Shown piece by piece: positions 9,606 through 18,001 of a stretch of 64,000 nt of DNA (position 1 is the stretch's first letter; each line of letters starts with the position of its first letter). The position numbers and the translations under genes were made by a program. The stretch comes from Azoarcus taiwanensis (GTDB taxonomy: Bacteria > Pseudomonadota > Gammaproteobacteria > Burkholderiales > Rhodocyclaceae). Location: contig NZ_WTVM01000003.1 in the NCBI RefSeq assembly GCF_012910885.1, positions 1-64,000 of the forward strand, given 5' to 3'. Below the pieces are notes generated by a model, which was given only the letters and a program-made list of their open reading frames with translations, did no database searches and had not been told where the DNA came from.

Positions 9606-9874
9606 GGCGCGTAGCCGATGCTGCCGCGGACCATTGTCGGCGTGACCGGTGGCAGTAGCGGCTCCGGCGGAGTGAAGGCGTCGTCCAATTGCGTCATCAG
9701 TCGCGTGTACGCGGCGGTCTCGTCGATCGGCTTTCCATGAACCGCCTCCTCCGCGATCACGCGGGACACCACCCCCAGCACCCGGCGCTCGACTACGGCA
9801 TCGATGTCCAGTCCGCACAACCGGAGATAACCAAGCGCCCGGTGTAGTAGCCGCTCGCTCATCGTCATGGCCAT
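9602..9874 (-). CDS. Small protein of unknown function between opgG and opgH
   Basis: About 90 residues, no membrane segment, and no family I recognise. The first two-thirds look helical (SERLLHRALGYLRLCG, ERRVLGVVSRVIAEEA); the end is Pro-rich. It begins 2 bases after the opgG stop (ATG at 9874; a TTG two codons earlier is possible) and its stop overlaps the opgH start as ATGA. This spacing on both sides argues that it is translated with the glucan genes. It could be an accessory or regulatory subunit of OpgH, but that is a guess from position alone. Confidence 0.65.
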   Translation of the reverse strand: MAMTMSERLLHRALGYLRLCGLDIDAVVERRVLGVVSRVIAEEAVHGKPIDETAAYTRLMTQLDDAFTPPEPLLPPVTPTMVRGSIGYAP

Positions 9875-9876
9875 GG

Positions 9877-11424
9877 TCAACGCCTCTTGACCAGGATGTC
9901 GTTGTCCGAGGGAAGCCGATATGACCAGGTTTCGCTCAACGCGTTTTCCCCATCGCTCAGGAACGCACGCAAGGCAACCGACTTGCCCGCCTCGGGTTTG
10001 ACCAACGCGGACATTCGCCAGGTTTTCAGCGCCGCATTGAACTCCACGAAGTGTTCCAGCACTTCGGTACCGTCCAGTCCGGTGACCCTGGAGAGCACCT
10101 CACCGCCTTCGGCCTGCCTGGGCAGCGAGCCTCCCTCGAAGTCGACCACGAAACGGTAGGCGCCCGGGACATTGCCCCCGCCAACGACGCTGCCATCGCC
10201 GACGAAAGTATTCACAGTGCGCGCCAGACCAGTCTCGACTGGGTCACCGGGTCCGAAGCCGACCGTCCACTCGAATCGATAGGCTTCGCGAGCCTTGACA
10301 GGTTCGACGGGCTTCCAGAATGCCACGATGTTATCGTTGGTTTCGGTATCGGTCGGAATCTGCACCAGAACCACGTGCCCGGCACCCCACTCGGAGCGGG
10401 GTACTACCCAGGCACCTGGTCTCCGCTCATAGCGGGCCCCAAGATCTTGGTAGGACGAGAAATCGACGTCACGCTGCAGCAGTCCGAAGCCGGCCAGGCG
10501 CTCGACTGCGAACCAGTCCATCTCGAGGTTGACCGGGTTGAGCAAAGGCCGCCATAACCATTCTCCACTCGCGCCGTCCGCAATCAGGAGTCCGTCCGAA
10601 TCATGCACCTCACCACGCCACTCGCCGCGCGGTCGCCCGGTGTTTTCGCCGTAGAAGAACATGCTCGTCAGCGGCGCCACACCAAGCTGCTCGATCTCAC
10701 CGCGCGGAAAGAGCACGGCCTTCACATCCAGCCGGGTCGTCTCCCCTGGTGTGGCGACGAATTCGTAGGCCCCAGTGAGGTCTTCGCCATCGAGAAGACC
10801 ATAGAACCGGACAGTGTGGTCATCCGGCGACGGCTGCTCCAGCCAGAATTCGACGAAGGACGGGAACCGCTCACCCCGGGGCAGGCCGGTATCGATGGCG
10901 ACGCCACGCCCTGAGATGCCCCATGCGTTGTCACGGCCGACCCCGCGAAAGTAGCTTGCACCGGCAAACACGAGAAACTGGTTCTGCTCTTTCTCGGCGG
11001 CCAGAGGGAAAGTCAACCGGAAACCGGCGTAGCCGAGATCGGCCGGCACGCGCCTTTCGATCTCCGGATCGCTGTAGCTGAAATCCGACTTGCGGAAGTC
11101 CAGGGGCTGGACCTCTTCGCCTTCGATGACGTTGATCCGCACAGGATGGGTATAGAACAGCCCCGCGGGGAAGAACATGACCTGAAACCGACTGTCGGAA
11201 CCGGCCCACAGACTGCTGGCCGGTTCGAAACGGATGCCTTGATACTGGTCGTAGCTCAGCTCCCGCATCACGCGGGGGATCGGTTCGGGCGCCCGGTAAG
11301 TCTGCTCGGCCAGCGCACGGGCCCGCTCTGCAAGCGTATCGAGGTCGAACGCGAGCGCATGGACAGGGGAAAAACAGGCGAACGCAAATGCGCCCACGAA
11401 AAACGTATCGCGTACGGTATGCAT
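9877..11424 (-). CDS. opgG: Periplasmic glucan biosynthesis protein G
   Basis: A 515-residue exported protein. The N-terminus has a signal peptide (about 25 residues, ending near VHALA). The mature part carries OpgG/MdoG family blocks: YDQYQGIRF, FRKSDFSY, GYAGFRL, FAGASYFRGVG and the C-terminal immunoglobulin-like region. OpgG is needed to branch or release the glucan made by OpgH. The ATG at 11424 is used; no strong ribosome site is visible. The gene leads the opgG-small gene-opgH operon, which fits an osmotic-stress theme with the neighbouring mechanosensitive channel and BCCT transporter. Confidence 0.92.
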   Translation of the reverse strand: MHTVRDTFFVGAFAFACFSPVHALAFDLDTLAERARALAEQTYRAPEPIPRVMRELSYDQYQGIRFEPASSLWAGSDSRFQVMFFPAGLFYTHPVRINVIEGEEVQPLDFRKSDFSYSDPEIERRVPADLGYAGFRLTFPLAAEKEQNQFLVFAGASYFRGVGRDNAWGISGRGVAIDTGLPRGERFPSFVEFWLEQPSPDDHTVRFYGLLDGEDLTGAYEFVATPGETTRLDVKAVLFPRGEIEQLGVAPLTSMFFYGENTGRPRGEWRGEVHDSDGLLIADGASGEWLWRPLLNPVNLEMDWFAVERLAGFGLLQRDVDFSSYQDLGARYERRPGAWVVPRSEWGAGHVVLVQIPTDTETNDNIVAFWKPVEPVKAREAYRFEWTVGFGPGDPVETGLARTVNTFVGDGSVVGGGNVPGAYRFVVDFEGGSLPRQAEGGEVLSRVTGLDGTEVLEHFVEFNAALKTWRMSALVKPEAGKSVALRAFLSDGENALSETWSYRLPSDNDILVKRR

Positions 11425-11652
11425 GCTCAACAGTGCAAGGGAAGAGGCGGGGTAAGGGCGAACCTTTGGGCAGTCGGTCGATCAGTTGCTTCAACCCCGA
11501 CGCATGCGCAGATTCAGTTCGATCAGAGAAACCTTCGCCACCCTTGCCAAAGGCAAAGTCACGGGCGGCAACTGCGGAGAGGAAGTGCGTCTTGAAGATT
11601 CGATTGAATCAGGTTTCGATAGCGCGAATCATCGGCTTTCGGATGCGCTAAA

Positions 11653-12507
11653 TCAAGTACCCGAGGGACATGTTTTTTCGGCTCTTGACTCATGCGCCGC
11701 CGCCAGCACCGCTGCCATTACCTCGTGGTCGATCCGCTCGGTGTCGCCGGTTGGAACAAAGGCGGTCACACCGATGCGAATTCGCGCTTCGTTGGTGGTG
11801 ACCATGCGGATGCGAGGCTCGATGGCGGGCATCTCAACGCCGGAGCGACGGCGAATCAGCTGGTTGTAGCGCTGCGCGACTTCCCTGCTGTCGACGATCG
11901 CGGCGGTCATGGCCGCTTCCATCACGCGAGCGGTCTCGGTCGGATCATCCTCCCTTTCGATGGTGATCTCGACGCTGTGATAGACGAACTTCTTGTAGAA
12001 ATTCTCGTTCACGACGTTGGTGGTAAGGAATACGCTGTTGGGCAGGGTCACGGTGCGACCGGTGAAGCGGTGGCCGCGAGCGGGCGGCTCGAGTTCCTGC
12101 AGCGTCACCGACATGATCGACTGGTCGACGACCTCGCCACGCAGCTCCCCGATGCGAACCCAGTCTCCGACCGAAAAGGCGCCGGTGGAGGTGCGAAGCA
12201 GGCCACCGGTGATGCACAGGATGAGCTCCTTCGTGGCGATGACCAGCGCCACCAGGAAGGCGGTCACCGACAGCGCGAAGGTGCGCAGGGCCGGCGCCCA
12301 GATCAGGATCAGGCCGACCACCAGCACCAGCACCAGCGCATTGCGCGACCAGGAGATCAATCGGCGCCGCTCGTCGGGAATGAAGTCCTCGCGACCTCGC
12401 AACAGCTTTTCGACCAGCTTGCGCACCAGCACGAAAACACTGACCAGAATCAGCGTCGAAAGCAGCTGATTGCCGGAGAACAGGCTGGTGAGCGTCTCTT
12501 GGATCAT
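11653..12507 (-). CDS. Small MscS family mechanosensitive ion channel
   Basis: A 284-residue protein with helices at about residues 15-33, 55-72 and 77-105, then the cytoplasmic MscS beta domain (VGDWVRIGELRGEVVDQ, VTLPNSVFLTTNVVN) and an alpha/beta C-terminal domain. It is near the size of E. coli MscS. It probably releases solutes on osmotic downshock. The start codon lies immediately beside a possible inserted repeat element (12508-12740). The inverted repeat of that element supplies GAGG 8 bases before the ATG, so the present ribosome site may come from the element. The gene lies 229 bases upstream of opgG on the same strand. Confidence 0.88.
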   Translation of the reverse strand: MIQETLTSLFSGNQLLSTLILVSVFVLVRKLVEKLLRGREDFIPDERRRLISWSRNALVLVLVVGLILIWAPALRTFALSVTAFLVALVIATKELILCITGGLLRTSTGAFSVGDWVRIGELRGEVVDQSIMSVTLQELEPPARGHRFTGRTVTLPNSVFLTTNVVNENFYKKFVYHSVEITIEREDDPTETARVMEAAMTAAIVDSREVAQRYNQLIRRRSGVEMPAIEPRIRMVTTNEARIRIGVTAFVPTGDTERIDHEVMAAVLAAAHESRAEKTCPSGT

Positions 12508-12740
12508 CGTAGAAACCTCAGTTGGACGCGTTCGAATGTGCGTCTGGTGCGTCGTCTGGCAAGGCGCAACGAGGCAGCATGGTTGTTCCCTGCAACGAGA
12601 AGCAACGCAGCCAGGCGGCGCACCGGGCGTGCAATCGGGCGCGTAGCGGACTCACCCATTGGGTGACCGTTGTCGAAGCTGCGTATCCCAAGCTCTGTAA
12701 GGCATTCAAGATCATGGAGAGCGATCAACTGAGGTTTCTA
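12508..12740. mobile_element. MITE-like element with 15-bp inverted repeats and 7-bp flanking duplication
   Basis: TAGAAACCTCAGTTG at 12510-12524 is repeated exactly, inverted, at 12726-12740. The segment is flanked by the direct repeat GGATCAT (12501-12507 and 12741-12747), as a target duplication would be. No protein I recognise is encoded inside; the interior has a small palindrome TCACCC-ATT-GGGTGA near 12652. This accounts for most of the 350-base gap between mscS and the exonuclease gene. No second copy was seen in the window, so the mobile-element reading is a hypothesis. Confidence 0.5.
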
Positions 12741-12857
12741 GGATCATGCTTGTACCCGCCCTGCGCGGTTCTGGAGATGGACTGCCGCCAGTTTAAGTCG
12801 GGCGTACCGGCGCGTGCAAAACTGCAGACGGGCATGTCGCTCGCAGCGGCTCCCGGC

Positions 12858-13613
12858 TCAGGTCCACAACGCATCGAGCCGGGTGTCCGGCGCGTAGCGA
12901 TGGGCGATCTGTGCCTGCAACAGCTCGCCGGTGGCGAGTGCATCGGTGAGCGCGTGGTGCAGGCCATAGCGTGGCAATCCGTAGCGCGCGCGGCTCGCGG
13001 CCAGACGTATGGATACCTGCTCGGTTCGAGCGAACAGGCGGGCGAAGAATCCAGGCCTGCGGCGCGGATGCAGCTCGGCCTCGAGCGCCATCGTGTCGAT
13101 GGTCGGAAACTCGATGCCCTCGCCGATGCGCGGCTTGAGGGCCTGGTCCAGGAACTGGCGCTCGATGTCACGGCAATGCACCACGACGATTCGCCCGACC
13201 ATTGCCTCGAGCACTTCACCGAGAATGGATTGCAGGTCCGGCGCCTCCTCAACCTGCGAGTCAGTGATGCCGTGAAGCGTGACCGAGGTTTCGTCCAAGC
13301 GCACCCTCGGACGCACAATCCAGTGCCTCGAGGCGCTCGCGTGGATACGCTCGAGTGTCATCGGCACCAGCCCGATGCTGACGATGCCGTCACGCACCGG
13401 ATCGAGACCGGTGGTTTCGACGTCCAGCGCAACCATCGGCACCTCAGCCAGCGGAGTGTCTCCGGCAGGCAATCCAGCGGCGTAGTAGGCTCGCAGGCGG
13501 GGGTCATGCGCGGCGTCGGCGAGCTCGGCGAAACGCGCGGGCCAGTCCGGCGCACGGCGGGCGCGCGGGGTGCGCCTGCTCTCCTTGTCGTCAAGTTTGC
13601 CGAGGTAGAACAT
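12858..13613 (-). CDS. DnaQ-like 3'-5' exonuclease (DEDDh type)
   Basis: A 251-residue protein with an exonuclease domain from about residue 75. Exo I is ALDVETTGLD, exo II lies around VVHCRDIERQFLD, and exo III is HALTDALAT with the expected His and Asp. An N-terminal segment of about 70 residues is poorly conserved. The family includes the proofreading subunit of polymerase III, but this stand-alone form is more likely an accessory nuclease. It begins 5 bases after the cNMP/CBS/nucleotidyltransferase gene. I know this pairing from other proteobacteria, where the two are usually co-transcribed. Substrate unknown. Confidence 0.82.
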   Translation of the reverse strand: MFYLGKLDDKESRRTPRARRAPDWPARFAELADAAHDPRLRAYYAAGLPAGDTPLAEVPMVALDVETTGLDPVRDGIVSIGLVPMTLERIHASASRHWIVRPRVRLDETSVTLHGITDSQVEEAPDLQSILGEVLEAMVGRIVVVHCRDIERQFLDQALKPRIGEGIEFPTIDTMALEAELHPRRRPGFFARLFARTEQVSIRLAASRARYGLPRYGLHHALTDALATGELLQAQIAHRYAPDTRLDALWT

Positions 13614-13618
13614 CCAGC

Positions 13619-15496
13619 TCAGTTCACCCGCCCGGGCTGGTAACGGTACTTCATGAATTTCTGCGCGTTGGACAGAATCAGGAAGGCGTCGCGCAGGCTC
13701 TTGCGCTCGAATTCGGAAAGGGTGTCCGGCTCCACGCTGTTGTCCGGCTCCTCGCCTGCGGCTAGCGAAACCGCCTGGTTGCGGATGCGAACGATGGAGA
13801 TGAACTCCAGTGCGTCCACCAGATCCTGGCCGCGGCCGAGCGGCAGAATGCTCGCATCGATGACGTCACGCAGGCGTTCGAAGCTGTTCACCGAGATCGA
13901 ACCGACCGCAAGCGCATGCACCCGCACCAGGTCGGCCAGCGGCGCGGTGCCGCGCCGCTTGAGGTTGATCGCGCGGCTGTGTCTACCATCGGCCTCGACG
14001 ACGAAGTCCTTGAAGAACCCCAACGGCGGCGTGCGCAGCAAGGCGTTGCGCGCCATGCAGGCAAGAAATCGCGGGCTGGCCTGTGCTTTCTGCGCGATCA
14101 CGCGGCGCAGGGCGTCGACCCACTCGGTCTTGCCCCAAACGCCTTCAAGGTCGAAGAAGATGTTGGCGTTGAGCAGGGACTCCGGCGTCGGTTTGTCGAT
14201 CCAGTCCGCGAAGGTCCGCTTCCAGACGGCCAGCGGTTGCCGCCAGCGCGGGTTGGTCGCCATGATGCCGCCACTGCAGTAAGTGTAGCCACAGCGCGCG
14301 AGACCATCGCTGACGAAGGCGGCCAGCTCGGCAAAGTAGGCATCGTGTACCGCCGGGTCGAAACGGTCGTCCAGGATCAGGGCGTTGTCCTGATCGGTGA
14401 CGATGAGTTGCTCCTGTCGCGCCATCGATCCCATCGCCAGAAAGCAGTACGGTACAGGAGGCGGGCCGAGCTTTTCCTCGGCCAGTTCCAATAGTCGTTG
14501 CTTGAAGCTTCGCCCGATCGCGGCCATGGCCGAGCCGATCATGCGCGAGTTGGCATCCTCGGTGACCATGCGCGTGAAGCAGGCGTGAACGTCCGGCAGC
14601 AAGCCGACCAGGCCGTCGACATCGGTCTGGCGGAAGATGCTGCCGACCACGAACAGGCTGTTGCGGGATTCGTAGTGGATGATGTCGGACAGCGCGATCA
14701 CGCCGAGTGGCCGGCGGTGGCGCATCACCGGCAAATGGTGAACGTTGTGGCGCAGCATCAGCATCATCGCCTCGAACACCAGCTGGTTGTGATCGACGGT
14801 AACCAGGTCGCCACTCATGATCTCGGTCACCGGTGTGTCGTACGACAGACCCGGCGCTACCAGCCGGGTGCGCAGATCGCGGTCGGTAACGATGCCCGCG
14901 ACAAGCGCGAGATCGCCGGGCGCTGCCTCCTCGTCCATGACCAGCACCGACGACACCCCCTCCTCGGTCATGCGTTGCGCCGCCTCGCGCACCGTGGCGG
15001 ACACATCGAGCAGCACCGCCTCACGGCCGACGAGGGTGTCCACGGTGGCCGACATCAACTGGTTGGCGTCTTCCTTGCGCGAGACCACATGGCGCAGGCG
15101 GGTCCGGTCCTCGATCTCCACCGCATCGGCGAAGGTCTCGTCATTATCGAACACCTCGCTGAAGACCGGCTCGGGCACCATGTAGAGAAGGGTGTCCTCG
15201 ATTGCGCGGGCGGGAAAGCGTACCCGCTTGTTGCGCAACAGCCCGAACTCACCGAAATAGCCGCCCTCGGTGAGGCGGTTGTACAAGGTGCCATTGCGGC
15301 GATAGACCTCGACCGCTCCGCTGCGCACGATGTACCACCACTGCGCCTCGTCGCCGAACTCGCTGATCTGGGTGTCCGCCCTGCAATAGCGGACATCGAC
15401 GGAAGTGGCGAGCTTGTGCAGCCATGTCTCGTCGAGCGAATCGAACGGCGGTCTGCCTCGAAAGAATTCGAGTATCTCGAGTTGCTCGTCCTTCAT
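13619..15496 (-). CDS. cNMP-binding / CBS / DUF294 nucleotidyltransferase-like signalling protein
   Basis: A 625-residue soluble protein in four parts: a cyclic-nucleotide-binding-type beta roll (about residues 15-125), two CBS domains (about 155-285), a GlnD-like nucleotidyltransferase core with MGSMARQEQL and the TDQD metal aspartates (about 340-400), and the C-terminal DUF294 helical domain. It probably senses adenine nucleotides and may modify a protein partner; the target is unknown. It lies 21 bases after the BCCT transporter and just before the DnaQ-like exonuclease on the same strand, so the three may form one operon. Confidence 0.85.
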   Translation of the reverse strand: MKDEQLEILEFFRGRPPFDSLDETWLHKLATSVDVRYCRADTQISEFGDEAQWWYIVRSGAVEVYRRNGTLYNRLTEGGYFGEFGLLRNKRVRFPARAIEDTLLYMVPEPVFSEVFDNDETFADAVEIEDRTRLRHVVSRKEDANQLMSATVDTLVGREAVLLDVSATVREAAQRMTEEGVSSVLVMDEEAAPGDLALVAGIVTDRDLRTRLVAPGLSYDTPVTEIMSGDLVTVDHNQLVFEAMMLMLRHNVHHLPVMRHRRPLGVIALSDIIHYESRNSLFVVGSIFRQTDVDGLVGLLPDVHACFTRMVTEDANSRMIGSAMAAIGRSFKQRLLELAEEKLGPPPVPYCFLAMGSMARQEQLIVTDQDNALILDDRFDPAVHDAYFAELAAFVSDGLARCGYTYCSGGIMATNPRWRQPLAVWKRTFADWIDKPTPESLLNANIFFDLEGVWGKTEWVDALRRVIAQKAQASPRFLACMARNALLRTPPLGFFKDFVVEADGRHSRAINLKRRGTAPLADLVRVHALAVGSISVNSFERLRDVIDASILPLGRGQDLVDALEFISIVRIRNQAVSLAAGEEPDNSVEPDTLSEFERKSLRDAFLILSNAQKFMKYRYQPGRVN

Positions 15497-15517
15497 GCTC
15501 CTGCCCCGCCCCGGCGC

Positions 15518-17149
15518 TCAGCTACCGCGCGGTTCGCTGCGCAGGCCCATCACCACCGCTACGGTCGACATCAGCAGTACGATGGTAAAGGGCAACCCGG
15601 TGGATACCGCCATGGCCTGCAACGCCACCAGGCCGCCGCCGAGAATCAGCGCAATCGCGACAAGGCCCTCGAAGGTCACCCAGAACACCCGCTGGGGCGT
15701 CGGAGTATGCACTTTGCCACCCGAGGCGATGACGTCGATCACCAGCGAACCCGAATCCGAAGAGGTCACGAAGAACACCACCACCAGCACGATGGCGATG
15801 AACGAGGTGATCTGCGCCAGCGGCAGCACGTCGAGCATCGAGAACAGCTGCAGCGGCAGCGCGGCTTCGGCAGCGGCGGTGTAGTTGTCGCGCACCAGCT
15901 GGGCGATCGCGGTTTCGCCGAACACCGTCATCCACAATACGCAGGCAAGCGACGGCACGATGAGCACCGAGAAAATGAACTCGCGCACGGTACGGCCGCG
16001 CGACACCCGCGCAATGAACATGCCGACGAAGGGTGACCACGAGATCCACCAAGCCCAGTAGAAGGCGGTCCAGCCGGCGGCGAAGTTGGCATCCTCGCGC
16101 CCGACCGGATTGGACAGCGCCGGCAGGTTCTGCACGTAGGCCGCGAGATTGTTGAAGAAGCCGGTCAGGATCGCGACCGTCGGACCGACGACGATGACGA
16201 AGAGCATCAGCAGCACCGCGAGCGTCATGTTGACCTCGGACAGACGCTTGACCCCTTTCTCCAGCCCGGCGAGCACCGAAACCAGCGCGATCATGGTGAT
16301 CGCCACGACGAGCACCACCTGGGTGGCGGTGCCCTCTGGCACACCGAAGAGGTAGTGCAGGCCGGCGGCTGCTTGTGAGGCACCGAGGCCAAGCGACGTC
16401 GCGAGGCCGAACAGGGTCGCGAACACCGCGAGGATATCGATGACGTGGCCGGGCCAGCCCCAAACACGCTCGCCGAGCAGCGGGTAGAACACCGATCGAA
16501 TCGTCAACGGCAGGCCCTTGTTGAACGAAAACAGCGCCAGGCCCAGCGCGAGGATCGCGTAGATCGCCCAAGGGTGCAGCGCCCAGTGGAAGATCGTCGC
16601 CGCCATGCCGAGGCGCAACGCCGCCTCGCTGTCGCCGGCTGCAGCGCCGAGCGGCGCCCAGTCGGTGCGCACCCCACCTTCGGTCGCGGTGCCACCGAGC
16701 GCACTGCCAAAGTGCGACAAGGGCTCGGACACCCCGAAGAACATCAGGCCGATACCCATGCCTGCGGCGAAGAGCATCGAGAACCAGCCCAGATACGAAA
16801 AATCGGGCGTCGCTTCTGTGCCGCCGAGCCGCACCTTGCCGAGTGGAGACACCGCGAGCGCGATACACGCGACGACGAACACGTTGCCGGCGGCGATGAA
16901 GAACCAATCGAGATTGGTGGTGAGCCAGCTGCGCAAGGCACCGAACAAGGGTTCGACCTGGCCGTGGAAGGCGACCGTGAGAATCACGAACGCGATCACC
17001 GTCAGGGCCGAAATCGCGAACACCCGGTTGTGGATATCGAGACCGAACGGCCCGACATCGATCACCACGTTATCCTGCCCAATCTGATAATCGGTGTCGA
17101 TCGGGCTGACCTCCCCGTCGGGGGTCATCAAGTCCTTCTTCTCTGTCAT
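15518..17149 (-). CDS. BCCT family betaine/choline/carnitine transporter
   Basis: A 543-residue protein with about 12 membrane helices and the BCCT signature around WISWSPFVGMFIARVSRGRTVREF. GMGIGLMFFGVSEP and TSSDSGSLVID are further family blocks. It should import a quaternary amine by Na+ or H+ symport. The C-terminal tail is short, so the long osmosensing tail of BetP is absent; this points to a nutrient or constitutive role rather than strong osmotic gating, though the neighbours include osmotic-stress genes. The start ATG is followed by a charged N-terminus of about 40 residues. Confidence 0.9.
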   Translation of the reverse strand: MTEKKDLMTPDGEVSPIDTDYQIGQDNVVIDVGPFGLDIHNRVFAISALTVIAFVILTVAFHGQVEPLFGALRSWLTTNLDWFFIAAGNVFVVACIALAVSPLGKVRLGGTEATPDFSYLGWFSMLFAAGMGIGLMFFGVSEPLSHFGSALGGTATEGGVRTDWAPLGAAAGDSEAALRLGMAATIFHWALHPWAIYAILALGLALFSFNKGLPLTIRSVFYPLLGERVWGWPGHVIDILAVFATLFGLATSLGLGASQAAAGLHYLFGVPEGTATQVVLVVAITMIALVSVLAGLEKGVKRLSEVNMTLAVLLMLFVIVVGPTVAILTGFFNNLAAYVQNLPALSNPVGREDANFAAGWTAFYWAWWISWSPFVGMFIARVSRGRTVREFIFSVLIVPSLACVLWMTVFGETAIAQLVRDNYTAAAEAALPLQLFSMLDVLPLAQITSFIAIVLVVVFFVTSSDSGSLVIDVIASGGKVHTPTPQRVFWVTFEGLVAIALILGGGLVALQAMAVSTGLPFTIVLLMSTVAVVMGLRSEPRGS

Positions 17150-17336
17150 GCCAGCTCCCTGAGTTCTGGAATGGTGGCCGCAGACACGTCCGGTACGACG
17201 CGCTTACGACCGGCATTTGCGGATCACCGGTGGGCGCATCCGCTTATTCAGGGTAGCACGCGAGGGCAGGATGACCACGTGTCCGCCGGGCATCCGACAG
17301 CCTGCTAGAATCGTCGAAACGACTGACCAGCGGATC

Positions 17337-17720
17337 ATGATCGGCATCTTCCTCGTCACCCACGGCACACTCGGCGAAGCGCTGATCCAGTGCGCCTGTC
17401 ATGTGCTGAACAGGCGACCGCCCGCCATCGCCCAGCTCGGTGTATCTTCGCAGGACGACCCGCTCGACCTGTTGCCGCTCGCACACGAAATGCTGGGGTG
17501 GGTGGACCAGGGTCAGGGGGTCGTCGTGCTGACCGACATCTTTGGCGCAACACCGAGCAACCTCGCGAGCCGCCTGCTCGAACCCGGTCGTATCGAAGGG
17601 GTGGCCGGGGTCAATCTGCCGATGCTGCTGCGGGTGCTGACACATCGGGACAAGAATTTGGAAGCGCTTTTGCAGCGCGCGGTGTCGGGCGGTTGCGATG
17701 GTGTGATGAGAATGAGGTGA
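17337..17720 (+). CDS. ptsM: PTS EIIA component of the mannose type
   Basis: A 127-residue EIIA-Man domain. The phosphoacceptor is His9 in LVTHGTLGEAL, and the family block LTDIFGATPSNLA is intact. No IIB, IIC or IID genes follow; instead HPr and enzyme I do. This is the reduced PTS of many betaproteobacteria, where phosphorylation of EIIA is thought to be regulatory rather than for sugar import. The start used matches the start of the domain; a longer upstream frame has no similarity to the family. A TAGAAT at 17306-17311 could be a -10 box, but no convincing -35 is visible. Confidence 0.88.
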   Translation: MIGIFLVTHGTLGEALIQCACHVLNRRPPAIAQLGVSSQDDPLDLLPLAHEMLGWVDQGQGVVVLTDIFGATPSNLASRLLEPGRIEGVAGVNLPMLLRVLTHRDKNLEALLQRAVSGGCDGVMRMR

Positions 17721-17727
17721 GGGAGCA

Positions 17728-17997
17728 ATGCCGCGCAGGGAAGTGGAGATCATCAACAAGCTGGGGCTTCATGCGCGCGCGTCCGCGAAGCTCACCCAGA
17801 CCGCCAGCGGTTTTTCATGCGACATCGCGCTCGAGCGCAACAATCGCCGCGTCAACGCCAAGAGCATCATGGGCGTCATGATGCTTGCTGCCGCCAGGGG
17901 CGCGACCATCGTCATCGATACCGAGGGCGAGGGCGCCGAAGAAGCCATGGAAGCACTCGTGACACTGATCGCGGACCGCTTCGGCGAGGAGGAGTGA
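17728..17997 (+). CDS. ptsH: Phosphocarrier protein HPr
   Basis: An 89-residue HPr with the active His15 in LGLHARAS and Ser46 in NAKSIMGVM. Ser46 is the site of HPr kinase/phosphorylase in species that have it; hprK is not in this window. The ATG is preceded by GAGGGAGC and lies 7 bases after the EIIA stop. HPr passes phosphate from enzyme I to EIIA. Confidence 0.95.
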   Translation: MPRREVEIINKLGLHARASAKLTQTASGFSCDIALERNNRRVNAKSIMGVMMLAAARGATIVIDTEGEGAEEAMEALVTLIADRFGEEE

Positions 17998-18001
17998 CGC
18001 G

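Noticed and set aside
12522-13643. 373-codon plus-strand frame opposite the exonuclease gene and across the MITE-like segment
   Set aside because: It runs antisense to a gene with clear exonuclease motifs and its product has no recognisable domain.
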